Assembly (NCBI RefSeq): GCF_034006445.1
Contig: NZ_JAVESS010000017.1
Coordinates: 1 to 64,000, forward strand
Direction: 5' to 3'
From: Desulfovibrio sp.
Lineage (GTDB): Bacteria; Desulfobacterota; Desulfovibrionia; Desulfovibrionales; Desulfovibrionaceae
DNA length: 64,000 nucleotides
Shown here: positions 8,072 to 17,304 of the stretch, piece by piece
Position numbering within the stretch: the stretch's first letter is position 1
Layout: each line of letters opens with the position of its first letter
The notes under the pieces: generated by a model
The model's database searches: none
The model's input: only the letters and a program-made list of their open reading frames with translations
What the model was told of the DNA's origin: nothing
Made by a program: the position numbers and the translations under genes

Positions 8072-11000
8072 CTAGTATGTCGCCATTTCCCGTGCGGCGT
8101 TGTCCATCGTTTCCTGATTGGAATCCATCACAGTGGGGGCGCTGCCGACGTTCTGCCCCATGGGTGCATATCCCCCGATAATGGAAGACGTCTCAGCGGC
8201 ATGTTCGCCGGAGCCGCCCTGAACAATAATCTTGCTCATGTCGACCAAAGCCACTTCATGCAGAACTGAGCCCGATTCAACATACCAGAGGCCGTGCCCG
8301 CCATTTTCCGCCAGCTGCTGGCCAATGCCCGCAAACAGGCTGTCAAGGCTCTCATCGCCATGGGTCAAGGCGATCTCACCCTGAACCCCGGCGTTGCCGC
8401 TTTGGCTTTCTCCACTGCCAAGGTAGCCGTTATGCAGGGGCGCGTCCCCCTCATATGCGGACGTGTCCACGTGCGCGTCTGCGCCAGGGGCATTTAAAAA
8501 GGCAAAAAGCGGTTGTGCCGTCTCCACTGCGTGTTGGCCAACAGCAAAGTCTGGCTGCGCGATGTCGTCAGGCGCATGAATATCCGCATGCAGCGCAGTA
8601 GTGCCCGGTTGCACGCTGACAGCAGCTACCTCGCTGCCATCGCCTGTCACAAGAACCGAACCATCATGAGCGGCCAGCGCTGTTTCCTGCGTGCTGGCGT
8701 CATGCCCGGTTGTGGCATGCTGCGCGTCCTGGGCATCCTGCATATGGTGTTCCGCGCCGGTTTCCGCAAGCAGGGCCGCAGGGCTGGAGGCGGAGCTGGG
8801 GTTTGCCAGGTAGTCAGAAAGTGCCTCAGGTTCAATGGCAACGCCCGCATCGTGGAGGGTGTTAAGGGTATCTCCAAAGGTTGCCATAAATTCCGCCAGT
8901 TCTTCTGCGGACTGGTCGCCCTCGCCCCAACCCTCAAAACAGATGCTTGAAAGCCCGCTGAAAAGATTGTTGGCCACGATATCGTCGAGCCAGTCGCCAT
9001 AGCGGTCGGCAAAGCTTTCAACATCGGACTCCTGAAGTATCAGGGTATAGGTTCCGCCTGTGGCAACGACATTCAGGCTGCCGGGCTGCACCGCTCCGTT
9101 GAGAGTCAGGGTATTGCTGCCGCCGCCCAGGTCGATTTCATTGCCATCGCCGACGACTTTACCGTTGATGGTCACGCTGTCATTGCCAGCGCCCGTGGTG
9201 ATGATATTTTTGCCGCCATTGGTGGCCTGCATGGCAATGCCCTGGCCGTTGTTGGCGTTCAGGGTGATGCTGTCGCCCGTACCGCCCGCCTGGGAATGGC
9301 CTGTGATGCGGTTTACGGAACCGCCGCCCTCGGCCCACATGGCAATGGCTTTTTCTGCGGTATTTGCCGATGCCGTGATGGTCACGGTCAGGGGCGAGTT
9401 GATGGCGGACTCAATCGCGTTCACGCCGCCGCCTTTGGCAACCATGCCAAACCCGGAGCCGCCGCTGCCTGACACGCTTACATGGCCGCCTTCAGTGGTG
9501 ATGGTGTTGCTGCCGCCAGACATGGCAGACATGCCGTAGCCGATGGCTGAACCTGTACCCTGGCCGATAACAGTTACGTTGCCGTCCACTGTTTCGATCC
9601 TGTTGCTGCCGCCAGATTCGACATGCATGGCGCGCTGGCCCGCAGTAATGGAAACCGCGCCGTCAGCCTTGGTGGTAACGGTGTTGTTGCTTCCTGCGTT
9701 GGAGGAGAAAAGTCCGTTGGTTTTTCCCTTAATATCAACGCTGGCGCCGGTAACAATATTATGCGCGCCCGCAAAGGAGGACACGGCAGAGTCGGCGCTG
9801 AGGGTTGCCGCGCCGTTGCCCGCATTGACGATATTTTTGCTGTTGCTGCCGTGGGCATAAAGGGCGTTGTTGGTGGCCGAGATGTCCACCCCATTGCCTG
9901 TAATGCTGTTTTGCCCGTCCACGGCGGCGTGCATGCCGAACTTTCCGCCGCCGAGGGTAACAGATTCAGTGCCGATCACGGTATTTACGCCTTTGTTCTC
10001 CGCTCTCATTGCATAGCTGTTGCTGTTTGCGGCCTCAATGACGATGCCCCCGCCGGTGGCGGTAATCGTATTGGTACTGTTGGAACCCAGGGCATACAGC
10101 CCGCTTTCCAGTCCTTTGACATGCATGCCCCCATCACCTGTAACGGTGTTAGTGCCGCCGCCCTCTGCAAACAGGGCGTGCTTGCCCGCGCTGATTGTTA
10201 CCAGCCCCGACCGGGCGGTAATCGCGTTGGCGGTGCCGGAGCCCGTTGCATATACGCCGTAGGCATCGGCATTGTTGCCGGCCTCAATGGTGATGTCGTT
10301 GCCCTTGATGCTGTTGCGGCCGCCGCCATTGGCGGAAACGCCATGCATGTTGCTTGTGATGGTGACAGTTTGCAGCGCGTCAATGCTGTTTTCACTGGCT
10401 GAGCCTGTGGCGTAAACGGCTTTGCTGTTGGATGCGGTTGTCTGCACGGAAACATCGCCGCCAGTAATGAAGTTTTTGCCGCCGCCCTGGGCGTTCAGGG
10501 CTTCTTTGGTGGATTCAAGCGCAACGCTGCTGCCAAGGCCGCCCTTGATGGTATTCGTGCTTCCGGCTCCTATGGCGTAGACGGCATGTATGTCAGATCC
10601 GGAACCATTGCTGACAACGGTAACAAAGCCGCTCTGCGTCTCGATGACGTTGTGGCCGGAGCCACTGGCATACATGCCATAGCCGTAGTTGTCCGCCTGT
10701 CCGGTCACGGTTATGTTGCCGCTCTGCGTCTCAATGGCATTGCTGCTGGAAGAAGCCGCGTGCATGCCGTAGCCGGATTTTCCGCTGCCGGTAACGGTCA
10801 CGTCGCCGCCTTCTGTGGCAATGGAGTTATGGCCAGCGTTCGCATACATGCCGTAGCCAAAGCTGCTGCCGACAGGGCCGGTTGAATTGCCCGATACAGT
10901 CACGTTGCCGCCTTCCGTAGACACAGCATTGCTGCCGGAGCTGGCCCCATACATACCGTAGGCGGATTTTCCGCTGCCGGTAACGGTCACATCGCCGCTC

Positions 11001-13246
11001 TCCGTGTTTATGGCGTTGCTGCTGCCGATAGAATTGGCATACATGCCGTGGCCGACGCTGGGTGCGGCATTGCCGGTCACCGTTACGTTGCCGCTTGCAG
11101 TGGTGATGGTATTGCTGCCGGAAGAAGCGGCCATGCCGGATCCGATGGAAGCGCCGTTGCCAGACACGGCCACATCGCCGCTCCCTGTGGTGATGGTATT
11201 GCTGCCGGAAGAAACGGCAGTCATGCCAAGCCCATCGTTGGTCTTTGAAATACCCGACACATTCACAGAGCCGTTTTCCGTGCTGATGGAGTTACCGCCA
11301 AAAATGGTGGCCGACATGCCGTAGCCGTTGCCGTTGGCGGCATTGCCCGATACGTTCACCGCGCCGCTCTCTGTGGAAATGGCGTTGCTGGTGCCTGAAG
11401 TGGTTGCATGCATACCCGTGCCGGAAGTGCCAACGCCGGACACGGTCACATTTCCACTGGTTGTAGCGGCAGCGTTGCTGCCGGAAGAATTGGCAAACAT
11501 GCCATAACTAGTGGTGGAGGCGGAATTGCCCGACACCTTGATATCGCCGCTGCCGGTGATGATGCTGTTGCTGCCCGAATCCCTGGCATTCATGCCGTAG
11601 CCGAAGCCATTACCATAGCCGCTGCCTGTACCGGCGGCACTGACGGTCACATCGCCGCTGGTGGCGGTGATGCTGTTGGCGGCTTGCGCACCGGTGGCGT
11701 ACATGGCTGAAGCCACGTTGCCCGTAGCGTTTACGTCAACCCGCCCATCGGCCTTGATGGTGTTCGCCGCAGTGACAGTTGCCGTGCCGGACACCGCAGT
11801 CATGCCATAGGCGCTGCCGGAGGTTGAGGAACTGTTTATGGCCACATCGCCGCTGGATACAACAGTGTTGGAGCCGCCATTCTCTGCAACAAGCCCCCTG
11901 CCTTGTGCATCAACAACCACTTGGCCGCCGCTGATGGTATTCTTGCCGCCGTCGGCAGCGGACACGCCGTCGCCTGAGGCGTTTTGGACATGAACCGAAC
12001 CCTTGCCCATAGCAATGACGTTCTCGGCCCCGCGGCCCTGCACGATTACGCCCTCAGCCACGTCAAGCGTGCCGTCGGCGGAAGTGATATGCGTGATGGA
12101 GTCTTGTGTGGTGTTCGCAACGCCAGCGTTGAGCTTGATGGTATTGAAGTCATCAGCCATCTGCGCAGGGTCGGCCGAGCCGCTGGCGTGTATGGAGCTG
12201 CCGCCGATCACCGTTTCGTTCATGATGATTTCATCATCCTGCATTGAGGATATGACGGAATAGCTCCCCCCGTTATTCTGGCCCTGATGGAATTCGCCAA
12301 TATTATCCAGATGCTCACCGCCATACTTGCTGTCATGAGCCGCCGAATCAAAAATCTGGCTGTCTGTGGCCACAACTTCCACATTGTATTCAAAGGTATC
12401 GCCTGAAGTGCGGTCTGTAACCGTGACATGAACAAAGTCCACCAGGCTTTCATCCTCAAGGCCGAGACGCTGCATTTCATCCACGCCATCTGCGGTGAGG
12501 CGGAATTCCAGACGACCGGTAATGCTGTTAAAGCTGACGTCCACCCACGAGCTTGACCACCCGGCAGGCAGGGAAACTGTCACGCCATACCGGGCCCCGG
12601 GCGCAGAACCCGCAAAATCAATGTCGCCGGGGGCCACAGCCGTAGGGGATGTGCCGTTGCCGCCAAAAAACACGGGGGTTGTTACGGGATCACTCGAATT
12701 GCCGGGGGAATACAGCACCGCGCGTACAAAAGGCCCGGAGGGGAACAGCGGCGGTTCGGGGGCGGGTGTGGGAGTGGGGGCGGGGCTGCCGCCAAAATCT
12801 GCATCCCCGGCAGCAGTGAGGGCGAAATCATACTGCAAGGCGCCGTCCGCAACTGATACTCCCTGAACAGACATATCCAGTCCATCCAGGTGGTCTACCC
12901 CGCCCTGCAGGGCGGAATCGCCGTACTCGGCGGAATGGGAACTGCGCTCCACAGGGGCAGGGCCAGCCGCTGGCATCAGGTCAGGCCCAAGGGCGCTGAA
13001 AAATTCCGCGCCGGAAACCAGCTTACCATCAGCTTCAAATTCAGGAACATTATCAGCACGATAGTTTTCATAAAAATCATCAAGCCGAATGACGGCACCG
13101 TCATCAAATGTAAAAATCAAAGCGTTATCGTCGCGCGACAACGTGATGCCTTGCGTTGAAAAGTCGAGAATGATCTTGTCACTCGCAGCAGCGTGTATGG
13201 TAGTTATCTGGCCTGGGCCAGGACGTGAAATTTGAGAAATAATCAT
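8072..13246 (-). CDS. Giant repeat protein 3 (putative exported adhesin)
   Basis: The longest of the three paralogues, 1724 residues, and the first in transcription order. The ATG at 13246 follows GGGAGCC. The N-terminal module (~1-95) is more diverged than in copies 1 and 2 but keeps DDNALIFTFDDGAVIRLDDFY. A proline-rich linker (TPTPAPEPP) and a beta domain follow. The repeat region (~340-1275) is much longer than in copy 2 and is made of Ser/Gly/Asn/Thr-rich units such as SGSNTITTASGNVTVTG. An RTX-like GAGNDSV/GGGSNTLTLNG segment sits near residue 1360. The C-terminal ~170 residues match copy 2 almost exactly, with a block of about 150 bp identical at DNA level. No Sec signal or membrane segment is seen. 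Its role as a type I-secreted adhesin is an inference. Confidence 0.85.
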   Translation of the reverse strand: MIISQISRPGPGQITTIHAAASDKIILDFSTQGITLSRDDNALIFTFDDGAVIRLDDFYENYRADNVPEFEADGKLVSGAEFFSALGPDLMPAAGPAPVERSSHSAEYGDSALQGGVDHLDGLDMSVQGVSVADGALQYDFALTAAGDADFGGSPAPTPTPAPEPPLFPSGPFVRAVLYSPGNSSDPVTTPVFFGGNGTSPTAVAPGDIDFAGSAPGARYGVTVSLPAGWSSSWVDVSFNSITGRLEFRLTADGVDEMQRLGLEDESLVDFVHVTVTDRTSGDTFEYNVEVVATDSQIFDSAAHDSKYGGEHLDNIGEFHQGQNNGGSYSVISSMQDDEIIMNETVIGGSSIHASGSADPAQMADDFNTIKLNAGVANTTQDSITHITSADGTLDVAEGVIVQGRGAENVIAMGKGSVHVQNASGDGVSAADGGKNTISGGQVVVDAQGRGLVAENGGSNTVVSSGDVAINSSSTSGSAYGMTAVSGTATVTAANTIKADGRVDVNATGNVASAMYATGAQAANSITATSGDVTVSAAGTGSGYGNGFGYGMNARDSGSNSIITGSGDIKVSGNSASTTSYGMFANSSGSNAAATTSGNVTVSGVGTSGTGMHATTSGTSNAISTESGAVNVSGNAANGNGYGMSATIFGGNSISTENGSVNVSGISKTNDGLGMTAVSSGSNTITTGSGDVAVSGNGASIGSGMAASSGSNTITTASGNVTVTGNAAPSVGHGMYANSIGSSNAINTESGDVTVTGSGKSAYGMYGASSGSNAVSTEGGNVTVSGNSTGPVGSSFGYGMYANAGHNSIATEGGDVTVTGSGKSGYGMHAASSSSNAIETQSGNITVTGQADNYGYGMYASGSGHNVIETQSGFVTVVSNGSGSDIHAVYAIGAGSTNTIKGGLGSSVALESTKEALNAQGGGKNFITGGDVSVQTTASNSKAVYATGSASENSIDALQTVTITSNMHGVSANGGGRNSIKGNDITIEAGNNADAYGVYATGSGTANAITARSGLVTISAGKHALFAEGGGTNTVTGDGGMHVKGLESGLYALGSNSTNTITATGGGIVIEAANSNSYAMRAENKGVNTVIGTESVTLGGGKFGMHAAVDGQNSITGNGVDISATNNALYAHGSNSKNIVNAGNGAATLSADSAVSSFAGAHNIVTGASVDIKGKTNGLFSSNAGSNNTVTTKADGAVSITAGQRAMHVESGGSNRIETVDGNVTVIGQGTGSAIGYGMSAMSGGSNTITTEGGHVSVSGSGGSGFGMVAKGGGVNAIESAINSPLTVTITASANTAEKAIAMWAEGGGSVNRITGHSQAGGTGDSITLNANNGQGIAMQATNGGKNIITTGAGNDSVTINGKVVGDGNEIDLGGGSNTLTLNGAVQPGSLNVVATGGTYTLILQESDVESFADRYGDWLDDIVANNLFSGLSSICFEGWGEGDQSAEELAEFMATFGDTLNTLHDAGVAIEPEALSDYLANPSSASSPAALLAETGAEHHMQDAQDAQHATTGHDASTQETALAAHDGSVLVTGDGSEVAAVSVQPGTTALHADIHAPDDIAQPDFAVGQHAVETAQPLFAFLNAPGADAHVDTSAYEGDAPLHNGYLGSGESQSGNAGVQGEIALTHGDESLDSLFAGIGQQLAENGGHGLWYVESGSVLHEVALVDMSKIIVQGGSGEHAAETSSIIGGYAPMGQNVGSAPTVMDSNQETMDNAAREMATY

Positions 13247-13472
13247 AGTGGCTCCCTATGAACTCTGGAGTCAATAATATGCCCTCAGGCACGGCGGATA
13301 AGGAAGGAGAATGCAGAGGCGTCGTCTGATTCTGGGGAGAATATCCCCGGCCGCATACACTTGAATAAAGGCGCGGCGTTCGAAAAAACAGGGCGAGCAA
13401 ATGACTTTGCAGTTCGCGAGCTGGGGATACCCCATCGCTTTTAAGAATAATGCCTATTTGCCATTGCGTCAA
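13247..13472 (-). promoter_or_regulatory. Promoter and ~190-nt leader of repeat protein 3
   Basis: On the minus strand TTGACG (13467-13472), a 17-bp spacer and TATTCT (13444-13449) form the best match to a housekeeping promoter of the three paralogues. A start near 13437 gives a leader of about 191 nt. The leader sequence has diverged from copies 1 and 2 but keeps the same length and several blocks. Confidence 0.65.
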
Positions 13473-13688
13473 TGGGTATAGAAATATCTTGTTGAATCTA
13501 TTATAGATAAATGGTTTTTAACCCCAATAGAACATGACAATTGGCTTGTTTTTCTGGCTTTGACGTATTTAACAATCAATATTGTCAAGCTGCCTTTTTT
13601 CCTTAAACGCATTCAGCAGAGAGCATTTTACCTTTGAAAAAGGACAGTGCATGATGGACAAAATCAAAAAAATTAGCTTGTTGCAGAC

Positions 13689-13727
13689 AAAAAAAGACCC
13701 CGCCGGGCGTACCGGGGAGCCTTTTTT
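13689..13727. terminator. Rho-independent terminator, probably bidirectional
   Basis: The stem CCCCG/CGGGG with flanking A and T runs lies just downstream of the glycosyltransferase gene that ends at 13759 on the minus strand. On that strand the hairpin is followed by TCTTTTTTT. The rest of 13473-13758 is AT-rich upstream sequence of repeat protein 3 and a TAGAGCA-like fragment near 13617. Confidence 0.75.
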
Positions 13728-13758
13728 GACCTTGCAGGGCCAGCACTGCGAAATTCTT

Positions 13759-15153
13759 TTATGGCCTGCCGTAACGCATAAGCCACTGATTTAAAATCCC
13801 GGCCAGCATTCCATCCCCGCGCGCATAGGCGGCGCGTCTGGCCTGCTGCACTTTTATCTTGGTTATATCAGCTATGCCGCCAGCCATACCGCCGGATTCG
13901 GCAGGCGTGCGCGCGGTCTGGGCACCTGGCTCAGCAGACTGGCCAGCAATCGTGTCTGCAGAGTGGCCAGCAGAGGCCCCCGCCTGCGTCCCAAAGGCGT
14001 CCGTCTTCATGACCGCACTCAGTGAAGCGGCGCTGTCCGTCCCTTCCACCCGCGCGGTCAGGGCCAGCAGTCTTTGGCGTGAAACCGCGTCGCCAAAAAA
14101 CATGGCGCAGCGCACAGCGCAGTGCAAAGCTTCACGCGCGTTTCCGCCAGCCTCAAGCATGTCCATTAGCCGATACCAGCCGCCCCGCCAAAGCGGTTCC
14201 TGCTCAAGCATCAGCCGACAAGTCTCTTCGCTGGCCGAAAGCGCGTCAAAATCCCTGTTGCGCCGCTCTTCCTGCGCGTCCGGCAGCACGGGCCAGACGT
14301 CAAGGTCCGGCCCCATTGCAAGTTCATAGCCGTCCAGGGCAACCAGGGTGTGCAGGTCCGGCTTGAGGCTGCCGCCGTGACGGCGCATGAGCAGTTCGCC
14401 ATTAAACGTATTGTGGTCAAAGCGGCCCGGCGTCTGGCTGGTATGGTGCACAATGACGCTGCCGCCCTCCACGGCAAGCTTGTAGCCCCGCGCGCGCAGC
14501 GCGCAGCACAGATCCATATCTTCAAAGCCGTTGCAATATTCTTCATAAAATCCGCCGCAGTCCATAAACACGCTCTTGCGCAGCAGCAGGGCCGCGCCCG
14601 TTATGGCCTGAAGAGGACGCCTTTTGCGCGGCGCGGCATGCCCGCCGGGAAAGCCCTCGTAAAGATGGCCCACAGCCATAAAGGGCGTAAAATAGATGCC
14701 GCAGTGCTGCACGGTGCCGTTGGGATAGAGCAAAAGCGGCCCCACGGCCCCTACGCGCGGCTGTTCCAGCGCCTGCCGCAAAGGCGGCAACCAGTCCGGC
14801 GTCATCGTGGTGTCATTGTTCAGAAAAAAGAGCAGATCACCCTGGCTGGCAGCGGCTCCGGCATTGCAGCCTCGGGCGAATCCCTGGTTTTCGGGCAGAC
14901 GCACGGGACGAAAATCCGCCCCGAAGAGGGCCCTGCCCAGCGGCTCCAACTCGGTGGCCGTGGCGTCGGTGGAGCCGTTGTCCACAACCACCACTTCGAT
15001 GTTTTCATGGCGCGTATGTTCGGCCAGCGAGCGCAGGCACGCGGCGGTCATGTCCCAGAGATTCCAGGCCGGAATGATGACGGAAACCCTGGCCGCGCAA
15101 TTGGTCGCGCAATTGGCCGCGCTATTTGCCGCACTGCTGGCCGTGCTACTCAT
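13759..15153 (-). CDS. Glycosyltransferase family 2
   Basis: 464 residues from the ATG at 15153, which overlaps the last codons of cobB (ATG inside CCCATGAGTAG). The frame stays open further upstream, but that part is only the antisense-like shadow of cobB repeats. The N-terminus is a low-complexity SSTASSAANSAANCATNCAA segment. The GT-A fold begins at RVSVIIPAWN, with VVVDNGSTD, the metal-binding FLNNDTT and a later GFEDMDLC acidic motif, the pattern of GT2 enzymes that transfer sugars from nucleotide donors. The last ~150 residues are helical with an Ala/Ser/Gly-rich tail. The acceptor cannot be deduced. Its location next to the repeat proteins leaves open that it modifies them or cell-surface glycans. 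It is probably cotranscribed and translationally coupled with cobB. Confidence 0.85.
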   Translation of the reverse strand: MSSTASSAANSAANCATNCAARVSVIIPAWNLWDMTAACLRSLAEHTRHENIEVVVVDNGSTDATATELEPLGRALFGADFRPVRLPENQGFARGCNAGAAASQGDLLFFLNNDTTMTPDWLPPLRQALEQPRVGAVGPLLLYPNGTVQHCGIYFTPFMAVGHLYEGFPGGHAAPRKRRPLQAITGAALLLRKSVFMDCGGFYEEYCNGFEDMDLCCALRARGYKLAVEGGSVIVHHTSQTPGRFDHNTFNGELLMRRHGGSLKPDLHTLVALDGYELAMGPDLDVWPVLPDAQEERRNRDFDALSASEETCRLMLEQEPLWRGGWYRLMDMLEAGGNAREALHCAVRCAMFFGDAVSRQRLLALTARVEGTDSAASLSAVMKTDAFGTQAGASAGHSADTIAGQSAEPGAQTARTPAESGGMAGGIADITKIKVQQARRAAYARGDGMLAGILNQWLMRYGRP

Positions 15154-17212
15154 GGGTGGTGTTCCCGTCCCGCGCGGCAAAGCTTCTGGCTGCGGCCACA
15201 AAATTTTCTGCCCAGCCCGGAGCGGCGGGGGCAAAAATATGGGTGTAGGAGGCCCACACATTGCGGAACACCAGGCCATCGATTTTTTGCGCGCCGCGCC
15301 CGCGCGGGCTTTGCGGCTCCTGACCCGGCGCAGGCCCCATGCCCTGACCTTTGTGCAGCTGCATGACCCAGCGCAACGAGGGGCGACCGTCCCCGTCTGG
15401 TGGCAGCCCGCCTGGCGACAGCCCGTTTGGCGGCACCCCGACTGGCGGCAGCCCGTTTGGGGATTCCGTGGCGGCTTCCGTGGTGGATTCTGTTGCGGAT
15501 CCCTTGGCGGCTTCCGTATCGGGTTCCACAGTGGATTCCGCAATGGATTCCGTTGTGGATTCCGTTGTGGATTCCGTTGTGGATTCCGAGGTCAAACCGG
15601 GCGGCATACCCTCCGGATCTTCCCAACGGCAGTGGGAGTAGTGAAACTCATGCCCGCGCAGTTCCGTATCCAGCGCAAAAAACGGGTTCGCAGCGCTTAT
15701 CTTGCCGCGAACATACCCAAGCCCCTGCGGCTTGGGACAAAAAACAGCGGTCACCGGCAAAATGCCGCTCATGGGCCACAGTTTGCCCTCGCGCTCAATG
15801 CCGCGCGACAGCACCATAAAGCCCCCGCACTCGGCATAGATGGGCATGCCCTGCCCTGCCCACTGCGACAACTGGCGCAGCAGGGGCGAAGCGCTCAGGG
15901 CCTCCACATGGTCTTCGGGAAAGCCTCCGCCAAGATACAGACCGTCCACCTGCGGCCAGCCAGCGCCCCCGTGTCCGCCGTGCCCGGCATCCACTCCGGG
16001 CAGCAGGGACAGATGCACAAGCTCGGCCCCGGCCCGGCGCAGGGCCTCAAGATTTTCCTCATAGTAAAACCACAGGGCGGCGTCGCGCACGTAACCTATG
16101 CGCGGCCTGCGGCCTGTGGCTCCTTGCCCGACCGGCGGCGTGCCTCGTGTTTTGGCAGCCGCGTGATCCCCTGTTGCGGCATCCGCGTGAACGCCCTTTG
16201 CCGCAGCGGTTTCTTCGCCAGAAACCCAAACGCCAGCAGACACAGCCGCAAATTCCGGGCACGAAGATTCAGGCCGCGCAGATTCAGGCTCCAAGGACTG
16301 CGGCCCCAAGGATTGCGACCCCAATGATTCCGGCCAAAAGGCTTCGGCCTCCAGATCGGGAGCGCTCTGGGCAGCGGCCATGATGCGGTCCATATCCACA
16401 TGACTGCCCACAAAGGCCGCCAGCGTGTCCAGTACCTGCTGCGCCTGCGGCGAGAGGTCATCCCCGCAGGACGCAATGCCCATGTGCCGCTCCGGCAGCG
16501 GATTTTCAGCCAGGCGCGGCAGCGCGCCGAGCACGGGCACGTCCGTATGCTCTTCCAGAGCCTGCCGCAAAATCTTTTCGTGTCGCGCCGACCCTACCTG
16601 ATTGAGGATCACGCCCGCGAAAGTAACGCCCTCTTCAAAGGTCAGCATGCCGCGCACCAGAGCCGCCGCCGTGCGCGTCATCTTGGTGCAGTCAACGCTG
16701 ATGATCACAGGGCAGGCCAGTATGCGGGACAACTCCGCCGTGGAGCAGGAACCGCGCGCGTCCATGCCGTCAAAAAAGCCCCGGTTGCCCTCCAGCAGGC
16801 CGAGCAGCCGCCCCTGCCGCGCCATTGAAGGGCTGTCGGCGAGGCCGTCGGCCAGGCTGTCGGCCAGGCTGTCGGCATGGCTGCCGGCATGGCTGCCAGC
16901 ATGACTGCCGCTGGCCTGCCGCGCGGCAGCTACCCGCATGGTGTGGACAAAAAGCGCGCGCAGGCGCGACGGTTCGAGAAAATAGGGATCAAGATTGGTG
17001 GCGGGCACTCCGGCGGCCAGGCGCAGCCAGGCGGCGTCAATATAGTCCGGCCCTTTTTTGAAGGGCTGCACCGCCACGCCGCGCGCCACAAAGGCTCGGC
17101 ACAAACCCAGTGAAAGCAGGGTTTTGCCGCCGCCGCCAGAAAGGGCCGTCACACACAGGCGGGGCATGACTCCGCGCTGACTGAAAGTGGGGGATGTGGG
17201 CTGATGGCTCAT
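15146..17212 (-). CDS. cobB: Cobyrinate a,c-diamide synthase
   Basis: Amidates the a and c side chains of (hydrogeno)cobyrinate using glutamine and ATP in cobalamin synthesis. The N-terminal ATPase half has a P-loop ALSGGGGKT (residues 23-31). The C-terminal GATase3 half has the nucleophile in YAECGGFM (near residue 461) and GHEFHYSHCRWE. At 688 residues it is far longer than usual for the family because of two low-complexity insertions. One is a 12-bp-repeat stretch near residues 98-130 (GSHAGSHADSLADSLADG). The other is a STTESTTES/NGLPPVG stretch near residues 535-605. The ATG at 17212 has GGAG upstream; MPRLCV at 17167 is an alternative start. Its stop overlaps the start of the glycosyltransferase. 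No other cobalamin gene is nearby and I do not see a cobalamin riboswitch. Confidence 0.9.
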   Translation of the reverse strand: MSHQPTSPTFSQRGVMPRLCVTALSGGGGKTLLSLGLCRAFVARGVAVQPFKKGPDYIDAAWLRLAAGVPATNLDPYFLEPSRLRALFVHTMRVAAARQASGSHAGSHAGSHADSLADSLADGLADSPSMARQGRLLGLLEGNRGFFDGMDARGSCSTAELSRILACPVIISVDCTKMTRTAAALVRGMLTFEEGVTFAGVILNQVGSARHEKILRQALEEHTDVPVLGALPRLAENPLPERHMGIASCGDDLSPQAQQVLDTLAAFVGSHVDMDRIMAAAQSAPDLEAEAFWPESLGSQSLGPQSLEPESARPESSCPEFAAVSAGVWVSGEETAAAKGVHADAATGDHAAAKTRGTPPVGQGATGRRPRIGYVRDAALWFYYEENLEALRRAGAELVHLSLLPGVDAGHGGHGGAGWPQVDGLYLGGGFPEDHVEALSASPLLRQLSQWAGQGMPIYAECGGFMVLSRGIEREGKLWPMSGILPVTAVFCPKPQGLGYVRGKISAANPFFALDTELRGHEFHYSHCRWEDPEGMPPGLTSESTTESTTESTTESIAESTVEPDTEAAKGSATESTTEAATESPNGLPPVGVPPNGLSPGGLPPDGDGRPSLRWVMQLHKGQGMGPAPGQEPQSPRGRGAQKIDGLVFRNVWASYTHIFAPAAPGWAENFVAAARSFAARDGNTTHE
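15395..15600. repeat. Low-complexity tandem repeats inside cobB
   Basis: Runs of near-identical 12-bp units (GGATTCCGTTGT and variants) followed by 15-18-bp units encode the Ser/Thr/Glu and Pro/Gly/Leu-rich insertion in the GATase half of CobB. Confidence 0.85.
16825..16915. repeat. 12-bp tandem repeats inside cobB
   Basis: Units related to GGCTGTCGGCCA are repeated about seven times and encode the SHAGSHADSLADS insertion in the ATPase half of CobB. Confidence 0.8.
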
Positions 17213-17256
17213 GGCGCTCCGCGTAATGGCCGGGACAGAAAGGCGACTTCAACCGG

Positions 17257-17287
17257 TGGGGATGTGCCCTCACGTGGGCGCATCCCC
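17257..17287. other. Strong hairpin just upstream of cobB
   Basis: GGGGATG-t-GCCC / GGGC-g-CATCCCC forms a stem of about 12 bp with a 6-base loop. It lies 45 bp upstream of the cobB ATG on the minus strand. There is no T run, so it is not an ordinary terminator. Confidence 0.6.
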
Positions 17288-17304
17288 AGGGATACCTAAG
17301 TGTA

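Noticed and set aside
2981-13472. GEMM cyclic-di-GMP riboswitch in the adhesin leaders
   Set aside because: I looked for the conserved core around CACGCACAGGGCAAACC and did not find it in any of the three leaders.
14350-16327. Long plus-strand frames (338 and 506 codons) opposite the glycosyltransferase and cobB
   Set aside because: They lie antisense to genes with clear catalytic motifs, have Arg/Ala/His-rich composition without domains, and arise from GC-rich codon use and repeats.
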